Counted from the stretch's first letter, positions 13,931 through 22,255 are shown. The stretch is DNA of 64,000 nucleotides from GWE2-51-13 sp942492825 (GCA_942492825.1 OW818635.1:496001-560000), one strand, 5' to 3'. Made by a program: numbers and translations. Notes: generated by a model from the letters alone, not told the origin.

Positions 13931-16888
13931 TTACTCCAATCCAGCGAGTATTCGTCGCAGTTTAACCGCATCCGTAATCGATACTTTACCATCATTGTTA
14001 AAATCACTGACCTTCTTTTGAACTTCGGTCATCGTGTCAAGACCTGCTAAATATCTGCTGATTTTGACCAGATCGGTAATTGAACGCTTATTGTCAAAGT
14101 TGACGTCACCGTAAAGAACCAACTTCACGTCGACCGACACAGACTTAGTAAGGTTTTCGATCGCAAGCGTCGTGGTCTGATTCCCTGCTACTTTCACACC
14201 GTCGATCGTCCATTCATACACCGTATATCCGCTGGTTGGCGTTACCGTAAAGAGAAGTGACGTGCCCGGAGTGAGATATTCGCCGGAATTTAACGCGGTC
14301 GTCCCTGCTTTGGCGGTGAGTGTTCCCTTACCTGTCGATACAGCGTAATTGACTAAGTAACGGGCATTGATATTGGTGATGGTTACCGTTTTGGTCGTGA
14401 TATTGCCTGCCGCGTCGGTCGCGATGAAATCGAAACTTCCGTTATTTTGGAAGGTATGCGAGCTTGTATTGAGGGTACCTTCGTTGGTGCTTGCGGTGAC
14501 CGTGATGCTGGCGTCCTGCAATTCCGTCGGATAAGAATCGATCGTGATTTCCGGAGGGACCTTGTCGATGTTCGTGATCGTGACGGTCCGTGATACGGTA
14601 CTGCCGTCCGCATGTGTCGCGATAAATGTGAACGATCCGTTTTCCGTGAACGTGTGGCTGTTTTCATTCAACGTGTAGTTGGCAATCGCAGCTTGAACCG
14701 TGATGTCTTTGTTGGTCGGCGTCGTGATGTAATTGTTTAATAAGATTGCGTAGCTGACGTTAAGATGTAGGTTCCCATCGGTCGTTTTCGTAAACGCATA
14801 GAGTTTTTCGTTGATCACTTGATCCGCAGGGAGTTCTCCCTCGTACTTCAACGCTTGGGTCGTCGATATGCCATAGGCGCTTTCTCCGATCGTCAACGAG
14901 AACGAATAATCACCGGGAGCCAGAGCAGAAAGATCGATACTGTCTTCCGCGAAAGTCGCGTAATCATAAAGCAAAAGATCGCTAGCGAATTCCGTCGACA
15001 AGGTCGGACGCGGTGTTCCATCTTTCAAGGGAAACGGTGTCGAAGCACTTGATGATACCAGGTTAAGGGTATGGGTGATGGATCCGGTGGAAGATGCGTT
15101 ATATCCATTGAAGAAACCGTAACCGGCGATTGAAAGCTTGTTTGCGTTCCATGAGAAGGTTTCGATACTGGAACGTGTCTTTCCGTCGACGAGTTTCGGA
15201 ATCATGAAGTTATAATTGTTTAAAAGCAAATAACCGACACTCAGTTCCTTATCGTAAGGGATCAATTGTAAAGCGGTAGACCCATAGAGTATCGCCGTGC
15301 CCGCTGTCGAAACCGGCGCGGTCGAAGGTGTTTTCACCCACAATTTATCGGTAATGCGCTGCGGTTGCGTGATAATTAGACTCTTATACTTTAAGGTCGA
15401 GCTTAAGGTATAGAGATCGGTAGATAATGCTGCCGTTTTCTCGATTGAGACTGCGGCTGAGTCATTGATGATCGCATAATCGACCGCACCGTAATCCTTG
15501 TTTCCTAAATAACGGTCGACTTTGTAGGCGCGTCCTGCAATCTTTTCCGACCAATAGAGATCGGAAGCGTATTTCACGTTCATTCCACTGCCCTTCGAAC
15601 CGATGACTGAACCGAAGAATGTCCAAGTGTCCGGGCTCATATATCCCCGGATGTGGACTCCCATCATCTCGTTGATACTGTCTTCAATCGAGGTGAACTC
15701 TTTCGCGTTGTTTATCGGATTACTGTCGACGGCACCCCAACCAAAGAGATTGAATTTTGTAATGGCCAAGGTACTAGTTCCGCCGCCGGATTCATGATAC
15801 GCGAGCGAGAAAATCAAAAGCGCATTCATGCCATAAGTCGTCTGTGCGGAAATAAAACTCGCGCCTTGCCCAAACAACATGCTTCCGGTATCCAAATCGG
15901 GATCGGAAAGCGAGGTCGGGGCATGATCATAACCAAGCATCGTAACGTAAGCGTCGATTTCCTGCGCGGTATATTGCGTTTGCGTACGTAATGGTAGGTA
16001 TTGGAAATACTGATAGTAACGACCGACGACGGCGCCGTTGTAGACCGGTTTCAAGCAGTCGCGATCGGTATAGAACGTAATACCGTCCCAACTGTAATAC
16101 ACGCCGTTGGGCAACCATGACGGTGCCGGACCGTAAGTAAAGGAACCTAACGAACGTCCATCCCACATCGAGTAGAGTTCATGGATCAAATCGCGTGATG
16201 TGTGGGTGACCCCGTTGATGTCGGTTGATGAAATATTGATGACCGAATACTTATGTGTTTTCGGTACCATCGTAAAGGGCGCTTCGGGATAGGGCGAGGT
16301 CGAGGGTGTTCCACCCAAGGTAAAACTCCAAGCATTATCCACATAAATCATCGGAATCAAATCCGTATTCTTTAGACTCAGATAACCTGTGAATCCGGAA
16401 ACCTTGACTTTGACGATGCCGATACCATTACTGGGGTTATAAGCCATCGTTCCTAGATATTGCATATCGCGATGGTTTTGCGTGTATGTGGTCGTTCCGC
16501 CGACTGTCATCGCATTGGCATCGAAGGTCGTGAATAGATTGATCGTCGATGTGGAATCCGAACGATAATCGTAGGTAGCGGCGATCCCGCGGTCCATAGC
16601 GATGATTTTCGATGGGCTGAAGGAAGAACTATGTCTTACCACGACGTTCTTCTGCGTCTTCGCAAGCTCGTTCATCGCGGTGTTCGCTTCACCGAAGGTC
16701 GCGTGACACGACGTAACGGTATAAACATCTTTGGCCGTGATCGTCGCTAACTCAAACGGCAATGCCGTCGTACAAGAGATCGTTTCCGCATGGGCTTGCA
16801 AGACAGGCGAAACGCCCGAAAAGACGACGCCGGATAATCCCAACATCATCGTCATGCAAACCGCGATAAACGTTCTCAGTTTTTTCAT
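13931..16888 (-). CDS. Secreted glucosaminidase-type wall hydrolase with C-terminal dockerin
   Basis: A 985-residue exported protein with signal peptide (about 1-34, V-L-Q-A-H-A). Residues about 340-480 match the endo-beta-N-acetylglucosaminidase (Glucosaminidase/LytD) family, with the likely catalytic Glu in Y-H-E-S-G-G-G (about 363) and N-L-F-G-W-G-A. Two Ig-like repeats follow, each with an N-x-x-S-H-T-F-x-x-N-G-S-F core, then an InlB-like repeat (Y-E-W-T-I-D-G-V). Residues about 925-985 are a type I dockerin: two calcium loops D-V-N-F-D-N-K-R-S-I-T-D and D-F-N-N-D-G-K-V-S-I-T-D, each followed by an R-x-L-A-G-L helix. It would cut glycan strands and dock to a cohesin. The start overlaps the upstream stop as ATGA with a GGAGGAG site. 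Confidence 0.88.
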   Translation of the reverse strand: MKKLRTFIAVCMTMMLGLSGVVFSGVSPVLQAHAETISCTTALPFELATITAKDVYTVTSCHATFGEANTAMNELAKTQKNVVVRHSSSFSPSKIIAMDRGIAATYDYRSDSTSTINLFTTFDANAMTVGGTTTYTQNHRDMQYLGTMAYNPSNGIGIVKVKVSGFTGYLSLKNTDLIPMIYVDNAWSFTLGGTPSTSPYPEAPFTMVPKTHKYSVINISSTDINGVTHTSRDLIHELYSMWDGRSLGSFTYGPAPSWLPNGVYYSWDGITFYTDRDCLKPVYNGAVVGRYYQYFQYLPLRTQTQYTAQEIDAYVTMLGYDHAPTSLSDPDLDTGSMLFGQGASFISAQTTYGMNALLIFSLAYHESGGGTSTLAITKFNLFGWGAVDSNPINNAKEFTSIEDSINEMMGVHIRGYMSPDTWTFFGSVIGSKGSGMNVKYASDLYWSEKIAGRAYKVDRYLGNKDYGAVDYAIINDSAAVSIEKTAALSTDLYTLSSTLKYKSLIITQPQRITDKLWVKTPSTAPVSTAGTAILYGSTALQLIPYDKELSVGYLLLNNYNFMIPKLVDGKTRSSIETFSWNANKLSIAGYGFFNGYNASSTGSITHTLNLVSSSASTPFPLKDGTPRPTLSTEFASDLLLYDYATFAEDSIDLSALAPGDYSFSLTIGESAYGISTTQALKYEGELPADQVINEKLYAFTKTTDGNLHLNVSYAILLNNYITTPTNKDITVQAAIANYTLNENSHTFTENGSFTFIATHADGSTVSRTVTITNIDKVPPEITIDSYPTELQDASITVTASTNEGTLNTSSHTFQNNGSFDFIATDAAGNITTKTVTITNINARYLVNYAVSTGKGTLTAKAGTTALNSGEYLTPGTSLLFTVTPTSGYTVYEWTIDGVKVAGNQTTTLAIENLTKSVSVDVKLVLYGDVNFDNKRSITDLVKISRYLAGLDTMTEVQKKVSDFNNDGKVSITDAVKLRRILAGLE

Positions 16889-17832
16889 TGCTCCTCCAAG
16901 TCGATGTAGAATACAGTGATCCAAGTCTCTTCATCCGCCAATTTGATCTTCAAGGTACCGTTACGTCGGATCAACGCGTCGTCTTTGGTATTGAGTTGAA
17001 GATAGATGTAACCGTCCTCGCCGGTATCGATCTTTTTATCGATCAGATTCGTAAACGGTTCGACGGAGTAATTCTTGCCTAAGGAATGCGCGGTCTCAAC
17101 TCCGCCATCCGGTTGGAATGTTACTTGGTCGATTGCGATTTGCGCTCCGGCAAGTCCTTTGATCGATATTTTTAACGCATAGAGATTGGAGAAATCCGAA
17201 AAATCGACATTCTCACTATCGCCGCTGGGTGTCGTCAAGATCATCGTTCGATCGTTGATTCCGACCAGATCTCCCAACCGGATCTCGTAGCGAACCATGT
17301 CGGTAAGTACGTCGGTCGGCACATATCCGACATCCCCTTTGGTTCCGTCCGCTTCGCTTAGATCGATTTTCAGAATGATCGGCGTTTCTACGTTTACGGT
17401 CACATCGATCGTTTTCGCATTCTTATCGAGAATCGGAATGAAAACATTGCCCGCGACGCTTCCCTCGCCGGCGATGAATTTTTCAATCATTTCATATTCA
17501 TCCAAGGTATAACCGACTTCAGTCAATTTATCACGGTAGAATGTCGTGGCGTTCAACGCGATGCCTTCCGAGCTGGAAAACATCTCCAGTCCGAGTTCGA
17601 TACTTTTGTTGGAAGAAACTTCAACATTCGCAATTACAAATTGGAAATCCAAATCATCAAAGCGAAAAACCGTCGCATCCACGACCTTCACGGCGATTTC
17701 GGTTTTATCATCGATAATCGGATCTTTTTCATCCGTTAAGTATGTTTTCCAAACATATAATCCGCCAGCCAAGAGTAAGAGAATCGCCAAGGCCAACGTG
17801 ATCCATCCAAGATAGTCGCGTTCTTTTTTCAT
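16885..17832 (-). CDS. Membrane-anchored extracytoplasmic protein of unknown function
   Basis: A 315-residue protein I do not recognise. Residues 1-8 are basic and 9-28 form one membrane helix (I-T-L-A-L-A-I-L-L-L-L-A-G-G), so the rest is predicted outside. The exterior part is beta-rich with many Asp, Thr and Val residues and contains no cohesin, dockerin or enzyme motif that I can see. GAGGTAAT precedes the ATG. It lies 14 bases after the AbiEi-like gene and overlaps the glucosaminidase gene by 4 bases, so it is made with the dockerin and cohesin proteins and could be a third component of the same surface assembly or a scaffold for its export. Confidence 0.82.
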   Translation of the reverse strand: MKKERDYLGWITLALAILLLLAGGLYVWKTYLTDEKDPIIDDKTEIAVKVVDATVFRFDDLDFQFVIANVEVSSNKSIELGLEMFSSSEGIALNATTFYRDKLTEVGYTLDEYEMIEKFIAGEGSVAGNVFIPILDKNAKTIDVTVNVETPIILKIDLSEADGTKGDVGYVPTDVLTDMVRYEIRLGDLVGINDRTMILTTPSGDSENVDFSDFSNLYALKISIKGLAGAQIAIDQVTFQPDGGVETAHSLGKNYSVEPFTNLIDKKIDTGEDGYIYLQLNTKDDALIRRNGTLKIKLADEETWITVFYIDLEEQ

Positions 17833-17846
17833 GAATTACCTCGGTC

Positions 17847-18464
17847 CTATTGTATCACAGGTTGTAATGTACGCTTCGTATATCCTTCAAATTTCATCCA
17901 AGGCTGAAGGATCATCAAGACTTTTGACTCGACATGCAAGATCTCCGCATAGCGTAATAAACGATCCAAATCCTTGTTGGGATCTTGGATATACGCCCGT
18001 ACAGCGCAGTTATATTCTTCAAACGTAATCAAGTCTTGACGTCGTATGCAATCGATCAGGGTTCTCTCCGGATCGCTGACTTTTAAAATGCGTCCATGAT
18101 AATTCATCTTTACGACACCCAAATCCGCATACTTATCGTCACGGTAAAGCACTTTCATCGGAATGTAGTCGCTATGGTATTTCATACGGCTTTCGCTCTT
18201 CTTCGCCCCGATGATCACGCGTTGCGTACGGTAAAGATATCCGTGCAGATACAATGCGCTCTGTAAGATGAATGTCGCTTCGGGAAACGTTTCGACGACC
18301 AATGAGATCGAATCGAGTTGGTGGTCGCTGCGAACATAATGTCCGCGTTTCAATGCTGCCAATTGATTGTTTTTCATCAATTTCCGGCAATCATACGCAT
18401 TAAAGCCGTTATCACGCAGTTGTTGGGTCGTATAAACCTTTTTTCGTTCCAAGATTTCGATCAT
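17847..18464 (-). CDS. AbiEi-family regulator, orphan (no AbiEii partner)
   Basis: A 205-residue protein of the type found as the AbiEi antitoxin of type IV toxin-antitoxin systems. The N-terminus (about 1-55) is a winged helix (Y-T-T-Q-Q-L-R-D-N-G-F and L-K-R-G-H-Y-V). The C-terminal domain has A-L-Y-L-H-G-Y, V-S-D-P-E-R-T-L-I-D-C-I-R and the Asn/Lys-rich N-K-D-L-D-R-L-L-R-Y-A stretch usual in the family. No nucleotidyltransferase (AbiEii) is beside it; it instead heads the operon for the surface proteins. AbiEi proteins bind DNA at their own promoters, so control of this operon is a reasonable inference. The ATG at 18462-18464 is preferred; a GTG three codons upstream is too close to the AAGGAA site. 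Confidence 0.8.
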   Translation of the reverse strand: MIEILERKKVYTTQQLRDNGFNAYDCRKLMKNNQLAALKRGHYVRSDHQLDSISLVVETFPEATFILQSALYLHGYLYRTQRVIIGAKKSESRMKYHSDYIPMKVLYRDDKYADLGVVKMNYHGRILKVSDPERTLIDCIRRQDLITFEEYNCAVRAYIQDPNKDLDRLLRYAEILHVESKVLMILQPWMKFEGYTKRTLQPVIQ

Positions 18465-18499
18465 AGTGTTCACAATTTCCTTTTTTTGTGTATATTAAT

Positions 18500-18529
18500 A
18501 TTGTAGTCCTTTTGGTTTTGTTTTGTCAA
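18500..18529 (-). promoter_or_regulatory. Promoter of the AbiEi/cohesin/dockerin operon
   Basis: Minus strand -35 TTGACA (18524-18529), 18-base spacer, -10 TACAAT (18500-18505), with the first ATG about 35 bases downstream. It is one of the closest consensus matches in the window. Confidence 0.8.
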
Positions 18530-18577
18530 GCATCGTTTTCATTTGGAAATATGTTACAATTCCATGGAGGTAAAACC

Positions 18578-19234
18578 ATGTCCAAAGAAAAAACCATGAA
18601 AAACTTGATCCAGTTATCCTTCGGCGAAGAACTGGGAAATTCCATTACGCACGGCGTGATGAGTCTTCTGCTGCTTTTCGCCTTGCCCTATGTCGCTGTG
18701 TTCTCATATCTAAAAGGCGGAGCGCTTTTGGCGCTTGGGACCAGCGTCTTTATCATCAGTATTTTCTTGATGTTTCTGACATCGTGCTTATATCATGCGA
18801 TGGCGTACGATACGCCGCATAAATACGTATTGCGGATCTTAGATCATATCTTCATCTATTTCGCGATCGCCGGCAGTTACACACCCATCGCCTTGTATGC
18901 GATCGGCGGTTGTCATGGCTGGCTGATCTTGGTGATTCAGTGGAGTATGGTGTTGTTTGGGATTTTGTATAAATCGATTGCGCAGAAATCCATACCGAAG
19001 CTCAGCGTGCTAATCTATTTATGCATGGGTTGGACGGCGTTGTTATTTATCCCGAAGTTACTGGCAAGCACTTCCGGATTATTTTTGGGTTTGATCGTTT
19101 TAGGAGGCGTGTTCTATTCGGTCGGTGCCGGATTCTATATGCAGAAGAGTCGTCCGTATTTCCATTTCATTTGGCATTTGTTCATTAACTTGGCGGCGTT
19201 GGCGCACTTTGTGGCCATCGTGTTCTATCTCTGA
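18578..19234 (+). CDS. Hemolysin III / PAQR family membrane protein (YqfA-like)
   Basis: A 218-residue protein with about seven hydrophobic segments. The family landmarks are G-E-E-L-G-N-S-I-T-H-G near the N-terminus, S-C-L-Y-H-A-M after the second helix, L-D-H-I-F-I-Y-F-A-I-A-G-S-Y-T-P in the third and H-F-I-W-H-L-F-I at the end. The conserved His, Asp and Ser would form the zinc site known in PAQR proteins. Function in bacteria is uncertain; family members affect membrane fluidity or lipid metabolism. The ATG at 18578 follows GGAGGT and excludes a hydrophobic in-frame extension that overlaps the divergent promoter. It overlaps the next gene by one base. Confidence 0.92.
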   Translation: MSKEKTMKNLIQLSFGEELGNSITHGVMSLLLLFALPYVAVFSYLKGGALLALGTSVFIISIFLMFLTSCLYHAMAYDTPHKYVLRILDHIFIYFAIAGSYTPIALYAIGGCHGWLILVIQWSMVLFGILYKSIAQKSIPKLSVLIYLCMGWTALLFIPKLLASTSGLFLGLIVLGGVFYSVGAGFYMQKSRPYFHFIWHLFINLAALAHFVAIVFYL

Positions 19235-20175
19235 TGAAAGAGAATATGCTTCTATCCAAGAATGATTTTCATCGCATCGAACGTTGGATGCGTCGCAACG
19301 CGCGTCCGTTGGAGTTCGCGTTGTGGAATTTTCACTTCGATCATGGAAATAAAGAGAATGTACTTGATGCATTGAGCGCTTTTCAGAACGAAGATGGAGG
19401 TTTCGGGCATGCTTTGGAAGCCGATAGCCACAATCCCCTCTCCTCTCCACTTCAGACGGCGGATGCCATCGAAATCATCGAGTCGATCGGCGGATGTTCT
19501 GTCGATACGCCGCTGATTCAAGGCATTCTTGGTTACTTACGGTCAGGCAAAGACTTCCATGTCGGTCGGTGGGATTTGATCATCGCAAGCAACGACGCTT
19601 ATCCTCATGCGCCTTGGTGGGATACGAAGAGTGATTCCGAGAAACGATCGACCTTTAATCCGACGGCGGTCTTGTGCGGATTCGGGTTGAAGTATGCGCA
19701 AAAAAACACCGACTTGTGGAATCGGTGCCTTAAGATCGCGAGAGATTTGATTGATAAACATTTAAATCAAAGTAATGTTGAGATGCATCCCCTGCTTTGC
19801 TTGGCATTTCTCTACAACATTCTTTTACAGCTTGATCCGAAAGATGACCTCTATCTAGAAGCGTACGCTCAATTGATCACTGACGAAAAAAAGGTGATTC
19901 TAGATGATTTAGAAAGTAGGGAAAGCTATAAGTGTTTTCCGACTCACTTTATTCGTTCGACACAACATCCCCTCTATGAAACGATGCGAGGACTGGTGGA
20001 TGAAGATCTAATTCGGATCCTTACACAACGAAATGATGAAGGACTCTGGGATCTGAATTGGGGTTGGGGTAGCTATCCTGAAGCATTCGCGGTCAGTACG
20101 CTTTGGTGGAAAGCAAGGATCGCGTTTCGCAATTGCGTACTGCTGGACAATTTTAAACGAATTGAAGGGCGTTAG
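19234..20175 (+). CDS. Uncharacterised protein, likely alpha/alpha-toroid (prenyltransferase-like)
   Basis: A 313-residue soluble protein. Near residue 50 it has A-L-S-A-F-Q-N-E-D-G-G-F-G-H-A-L-E, which resembles the QW-type Q-x-x-D-G-G-F-G repeat of squalene cyclases and prenyltransferase beta subunits, and later G-L-W-D-L-N-W-G-W-G. The spacing suggests an alpha/alpha barrel but I see no Asp-rich catalytic motif, so a cyclase activity is not claimed. Trp and aromatic content is high. It begins inside the stop codon of the hemolysin III gene (TGATG), so the two are coupled. Some 60-base lines, such as 19741-19800, have only about a third G+C, lower than the housekeeping genes, consistent with an accessory gene. 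Its stop codon sits in the terminator loop. Confidence 0.72.
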   Translation: MKENMLLSKNDFHRIERWMRRNARPLEFALWNFHFDHGNKENVLDALSAFQNEDGGFGHALEADSHNPLSSPLQTADAIEIIESIGGCSVDTPLIQGILGYLRSGKDFHVGRWDLIIASNDAYPHAPWWDTKSDSEKRSTFNPTAVLCGFGLKYAQKNTDLWNRCLKIARDLIDKHLNQSNVEMHPLLCLAFLYNILLQLDPKDDLYLEAYAQLITDEKKVILDDLESRESYKCFPTHFIRSTQHPLYETMRGLVDEDLIRILTQRNDEGLWDLNWGWGSYPEAFAVSTLWWKARIAFRNCVLLDNFKRIEGR

Positions 20176-20184
20176 CCCTTTTTT
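20165..20184 (+). terminator. Terminator of the hemolysin III operon
   Basis: AAGGGC-GTTA-GCCCTT then TTTT. The stop codon TAG of the toroid gene is in the loop and first stem base. Confidence 0.85.
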
Positions 20185-20188
20185 CATA

Positions 20189-20214
20189 CAAAAAAAGTAG
20201 GAGTGATCCTACTT
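20189..20214 (-). terminator. Terminator of the galE end of the long minus-strand run
   Basis: Minus strand AAGTAGGA-TCAC-TCCTACTT followed by TTTTT. The galE stop codon TAG is part of the ascending stem, so termination and translation stop coincide. Confidence 0.87.
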
Positions 20215-21195
20215 TGTGACTTCATGCTTTTGTCTGAATTGGATATCCGTGCGGACAATGTCCGCTAAACTGCGTTTTGGAACCCAACCCAGGATCTCTT
20301 TGGCTTTTTGGCTTGATGCGATCAGTTTCGCCGGATCTCCCGGTCGGCGTGGGCCGAACGAATAATTGACCGGATAGAACTTTTCGACTTCCTTGATCAC
20401 TTCCAAAACGGAAAAGCCATGGTTGGATCCGAGATTGAGGATCAACGATTGATGCTTCTCACAGATGTATTTCGCGCCCAAGACATGCGCGTACGCCAGA
20501 TCAGCGACATGAATGTAGTCGCGGATACAGGTACCGTCTTCGGTCGGATAATCGTTGCCATAGACTCTCATCGATGGACGCAATCCCAAAGCGGTTTGGA
20601 CCGTGATCGGGATGATATGGGTCAAACCATCGCGTTTAAGTCCGATTTCTAGCGACTCATCCGCTCCGGCGACATTGAAGTATCGGAAGATGCAATAGTT
20701 CATATCATAGGCTTTGCTGACCCATTGGATCATTTTTTCCGATGCCAACTTGGTTTCGCCGTAAGGGTTGATCGGAGAAAGGACATCGTCTTCCAAGCAG
20801 AGATCTTTCTTTACGTCACCGTAGACTGCTGCGGTCGATGAGAAAATCACGTTTTTGATTTGATAATCGCGCATCGTCTCCAACATCACGCGGACCCCTT
20901 CAACATTGTTATAGTAATATTCCAAGGGTTTCTCGACGCTCTCGGGGACGACGATTTTCGCGGCGAAATGCATCACTGCGTCAAAGGGCTTTTTAGTGCA
21001 TTCGATGGCAAAGATTTCGTCCAGTTCGGCTTTCTTGGTAATATCGCCGATGTAGAGCCGCGCTTCTTCATGGACGGCATCTTTGGTACCCGTAGACAAA
21101 TTGTCGATAACGACGACTTCGTGATGGTCGCGGATCAGTTCATAGACCGCATGGGAACCGATATAGCCGGCTCCACCGATGACGCATACTTTCAT
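20209..21195 (-). CDS. galE: UDP-glucose 4-epimerase
   Basis: A 328-residue extended short-chain dehydrogenase that interconverts UDP-glucose and UDP-galactose with bound NAD, for galactose use and surface glycans. Visible features are the dinucleotide fold G-G-A-G-Y-I-G-S-H at 7-15, D-N-L-S-T-G, H-F-A-A, S-S-T-A-A-V-Y-G and the catalytic Y-G-E-T-K pair, then G-T-C-I-R-D-Y-I-H-V. AAGGAGA precedes the ATG and the rseP stop lies 15 bases upstream, so it closes the long housekeeping operon at the place where Bacillus carries proS and polC. UDP-GlcNAc epimerase activity cannot be excluded. Confidence 0.95.
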   Translation of the reverse strand: MKVCVIGGAGYIGSHAVYELIRDHHEVVVIDNLSTGTKDAVHEEARLYIGDITKKAELDEIFAIECTKKPFDAVMHFAAKIVVPESVEKPLEYYYNNVEGVRVMLETMRDYQIKNVIFSSTAAVYGDVKKDLCLEDDVLSPINPYGETKLASEKMIQWVSKAYDMNYCIFRYFNVAGADESLEIGLKRDGLTHIIPITVQTALGLRPSMRVYGNDYPTEDGTCIRDYIHVADLAYAHVLGAKYICEKHQSLILNLGSNHGFSVLEVIKEVEKFYPVNYSFGPRRPGDPAKLIASSQKAKEILGWVPKRSLADIVRTDIQFRQKHEVTK

Positions 21196-21210
21196 GTTTC
21201 AATTCTCCTT

Positions 21211-22254
21211 TTACAATAACCGCAGGATATCCTGCCATGTCACAAGCAACATCAATCCGATCATCAAGGCAGCGCTTGCGGTTAGCAAAGCGGACTCGAC
21301 TTTGGCATTGAGCGGTTTACGCAAGATCATTTCGATGCCCGTCAACAAGACTCTGCCGCCATCCAACAAAGGAATGGGCAACAGGTTGAAGATACCGACG
21401 TTCAGCGAAAGGATACCGACAAGCAGAATCAGCGATCCGATCCCTTGATCGGCGGATTGTGCCGTGATGTTGAAGATGCCGACCGGACCGCTCATGGCTT
21501 TAAGACCGATACCCCGTACCAAGCGACTTAAGGTCGAGAAGATGCTTTCGACACCGTCGACCATGGTTTTGGTACCATATCCGACCGCCTCAAAGGCGTT
21601 AATCTTAATGACTTGCGCCTGCGGTAACTTTAATCCGATGTAATAGCGCGATTCTTCTTCGATGTATTTGGGGGTCACGAGGATTTCCAAGATTTCCCCT
21701 TCGCGATCGATGACGAAGGTCGTTTCGTCGCTATAAAGTTGAATGTATTGCACGACTTCATAAAAGTCGTTGGGAACGATGGATGTCCCATCCGAGAACT
21801 TCAGCTTGAGGATCTTATCGCCATAAACAAAGCCGGCGCTGGCGGCAGGTGAATCCGCGACGACCCCGTCGACGATCGGTTTAGGTGCGATGGTCGCTTG
21901 GCCGCTGATCAGATACATTCCGATGAAGATCGCCCATGCCAATAGTAGATTCATGAATATGCCCGCCAACATGACGATCATCCGTTTGTAGGGTTTGATG
22001 CCCTTAATGGTCCGTTCAAACGGGATTTCTTCAACATCCACCCCGTCTTCCCCGGCCATCGAAACAAAGCCTCCTAAGGGAAGCAAACGGATACTGTAGA
22101 CGGTTTCCCCGTATTTCTTCGATAGTATTCTCGGTCCCATACCGATGGCGAATTCCCGACAATAAACACCGAAGTATTTTGCGGTGATCAAATGTCCGAG
22201 TTCGTGGATGAACACGATGATTCCTAATACGATTACGAAATATATGAAGTCCAT
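21211..22254 (-). CDS. rseP: Site-2 metalloprotease RseP/RasP
   Basis: A 347-residue intramembrane zinc protease that cleaves membrane-spanning anti-sigma factors and signal peptide remnants. The zinc site H-E-L-G-H is in the first membrane segment (residues about 18-22) and the second metal motif P-I-P-L-L-D-G-G-R is near the C-terminus. One PDZ-like domain lies between (about 110-200, with A-S-A-G-F-V-Y-G-D-K-I). Four membrane segments are visible. GGAGG precedes the ATG, one base after dxr. The order cdsA-dxr-rseP is the usual Firmicutes one. Confidence 0.95.
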   Translation of the reverse strand: MDFIYFVIVLGIIVFIHELGHLITAKYFGVYCREFAIGMGPRILSKKYGETVYSIRLLPLGGFVSMAGEDGVDVEEIPFERTIKGIKPYKRMIVMLAGIFMNLLLAWAIFIGMYLISGQATIAPKPIVDGVVADSPAASAGFVYGDKILKLKFSDGTSIVPNDFYEVVQYIQLYSDETTFVIDREGEILEILVTPKYIEEESRYYIGLKLPQAQVIKINAFEAVGYGTKTMVDGVESIFSTLSRLVRGIGLKAMSGPVGIFNITAQSADQGIGSLILLVGILSLNVGIFNLLPIPLLDGGRVLLTGIEMILRKPLNAKVESALLTASAALMIGLMLLVTWQDILRLL

Positions 22255-22255
22255 C

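Noticed and set aside
17847..18464. Complete AbiE toxin-antitoxin locus
   Set aside because: No AbiEii-type nucleotidyltransferase is present on either side.
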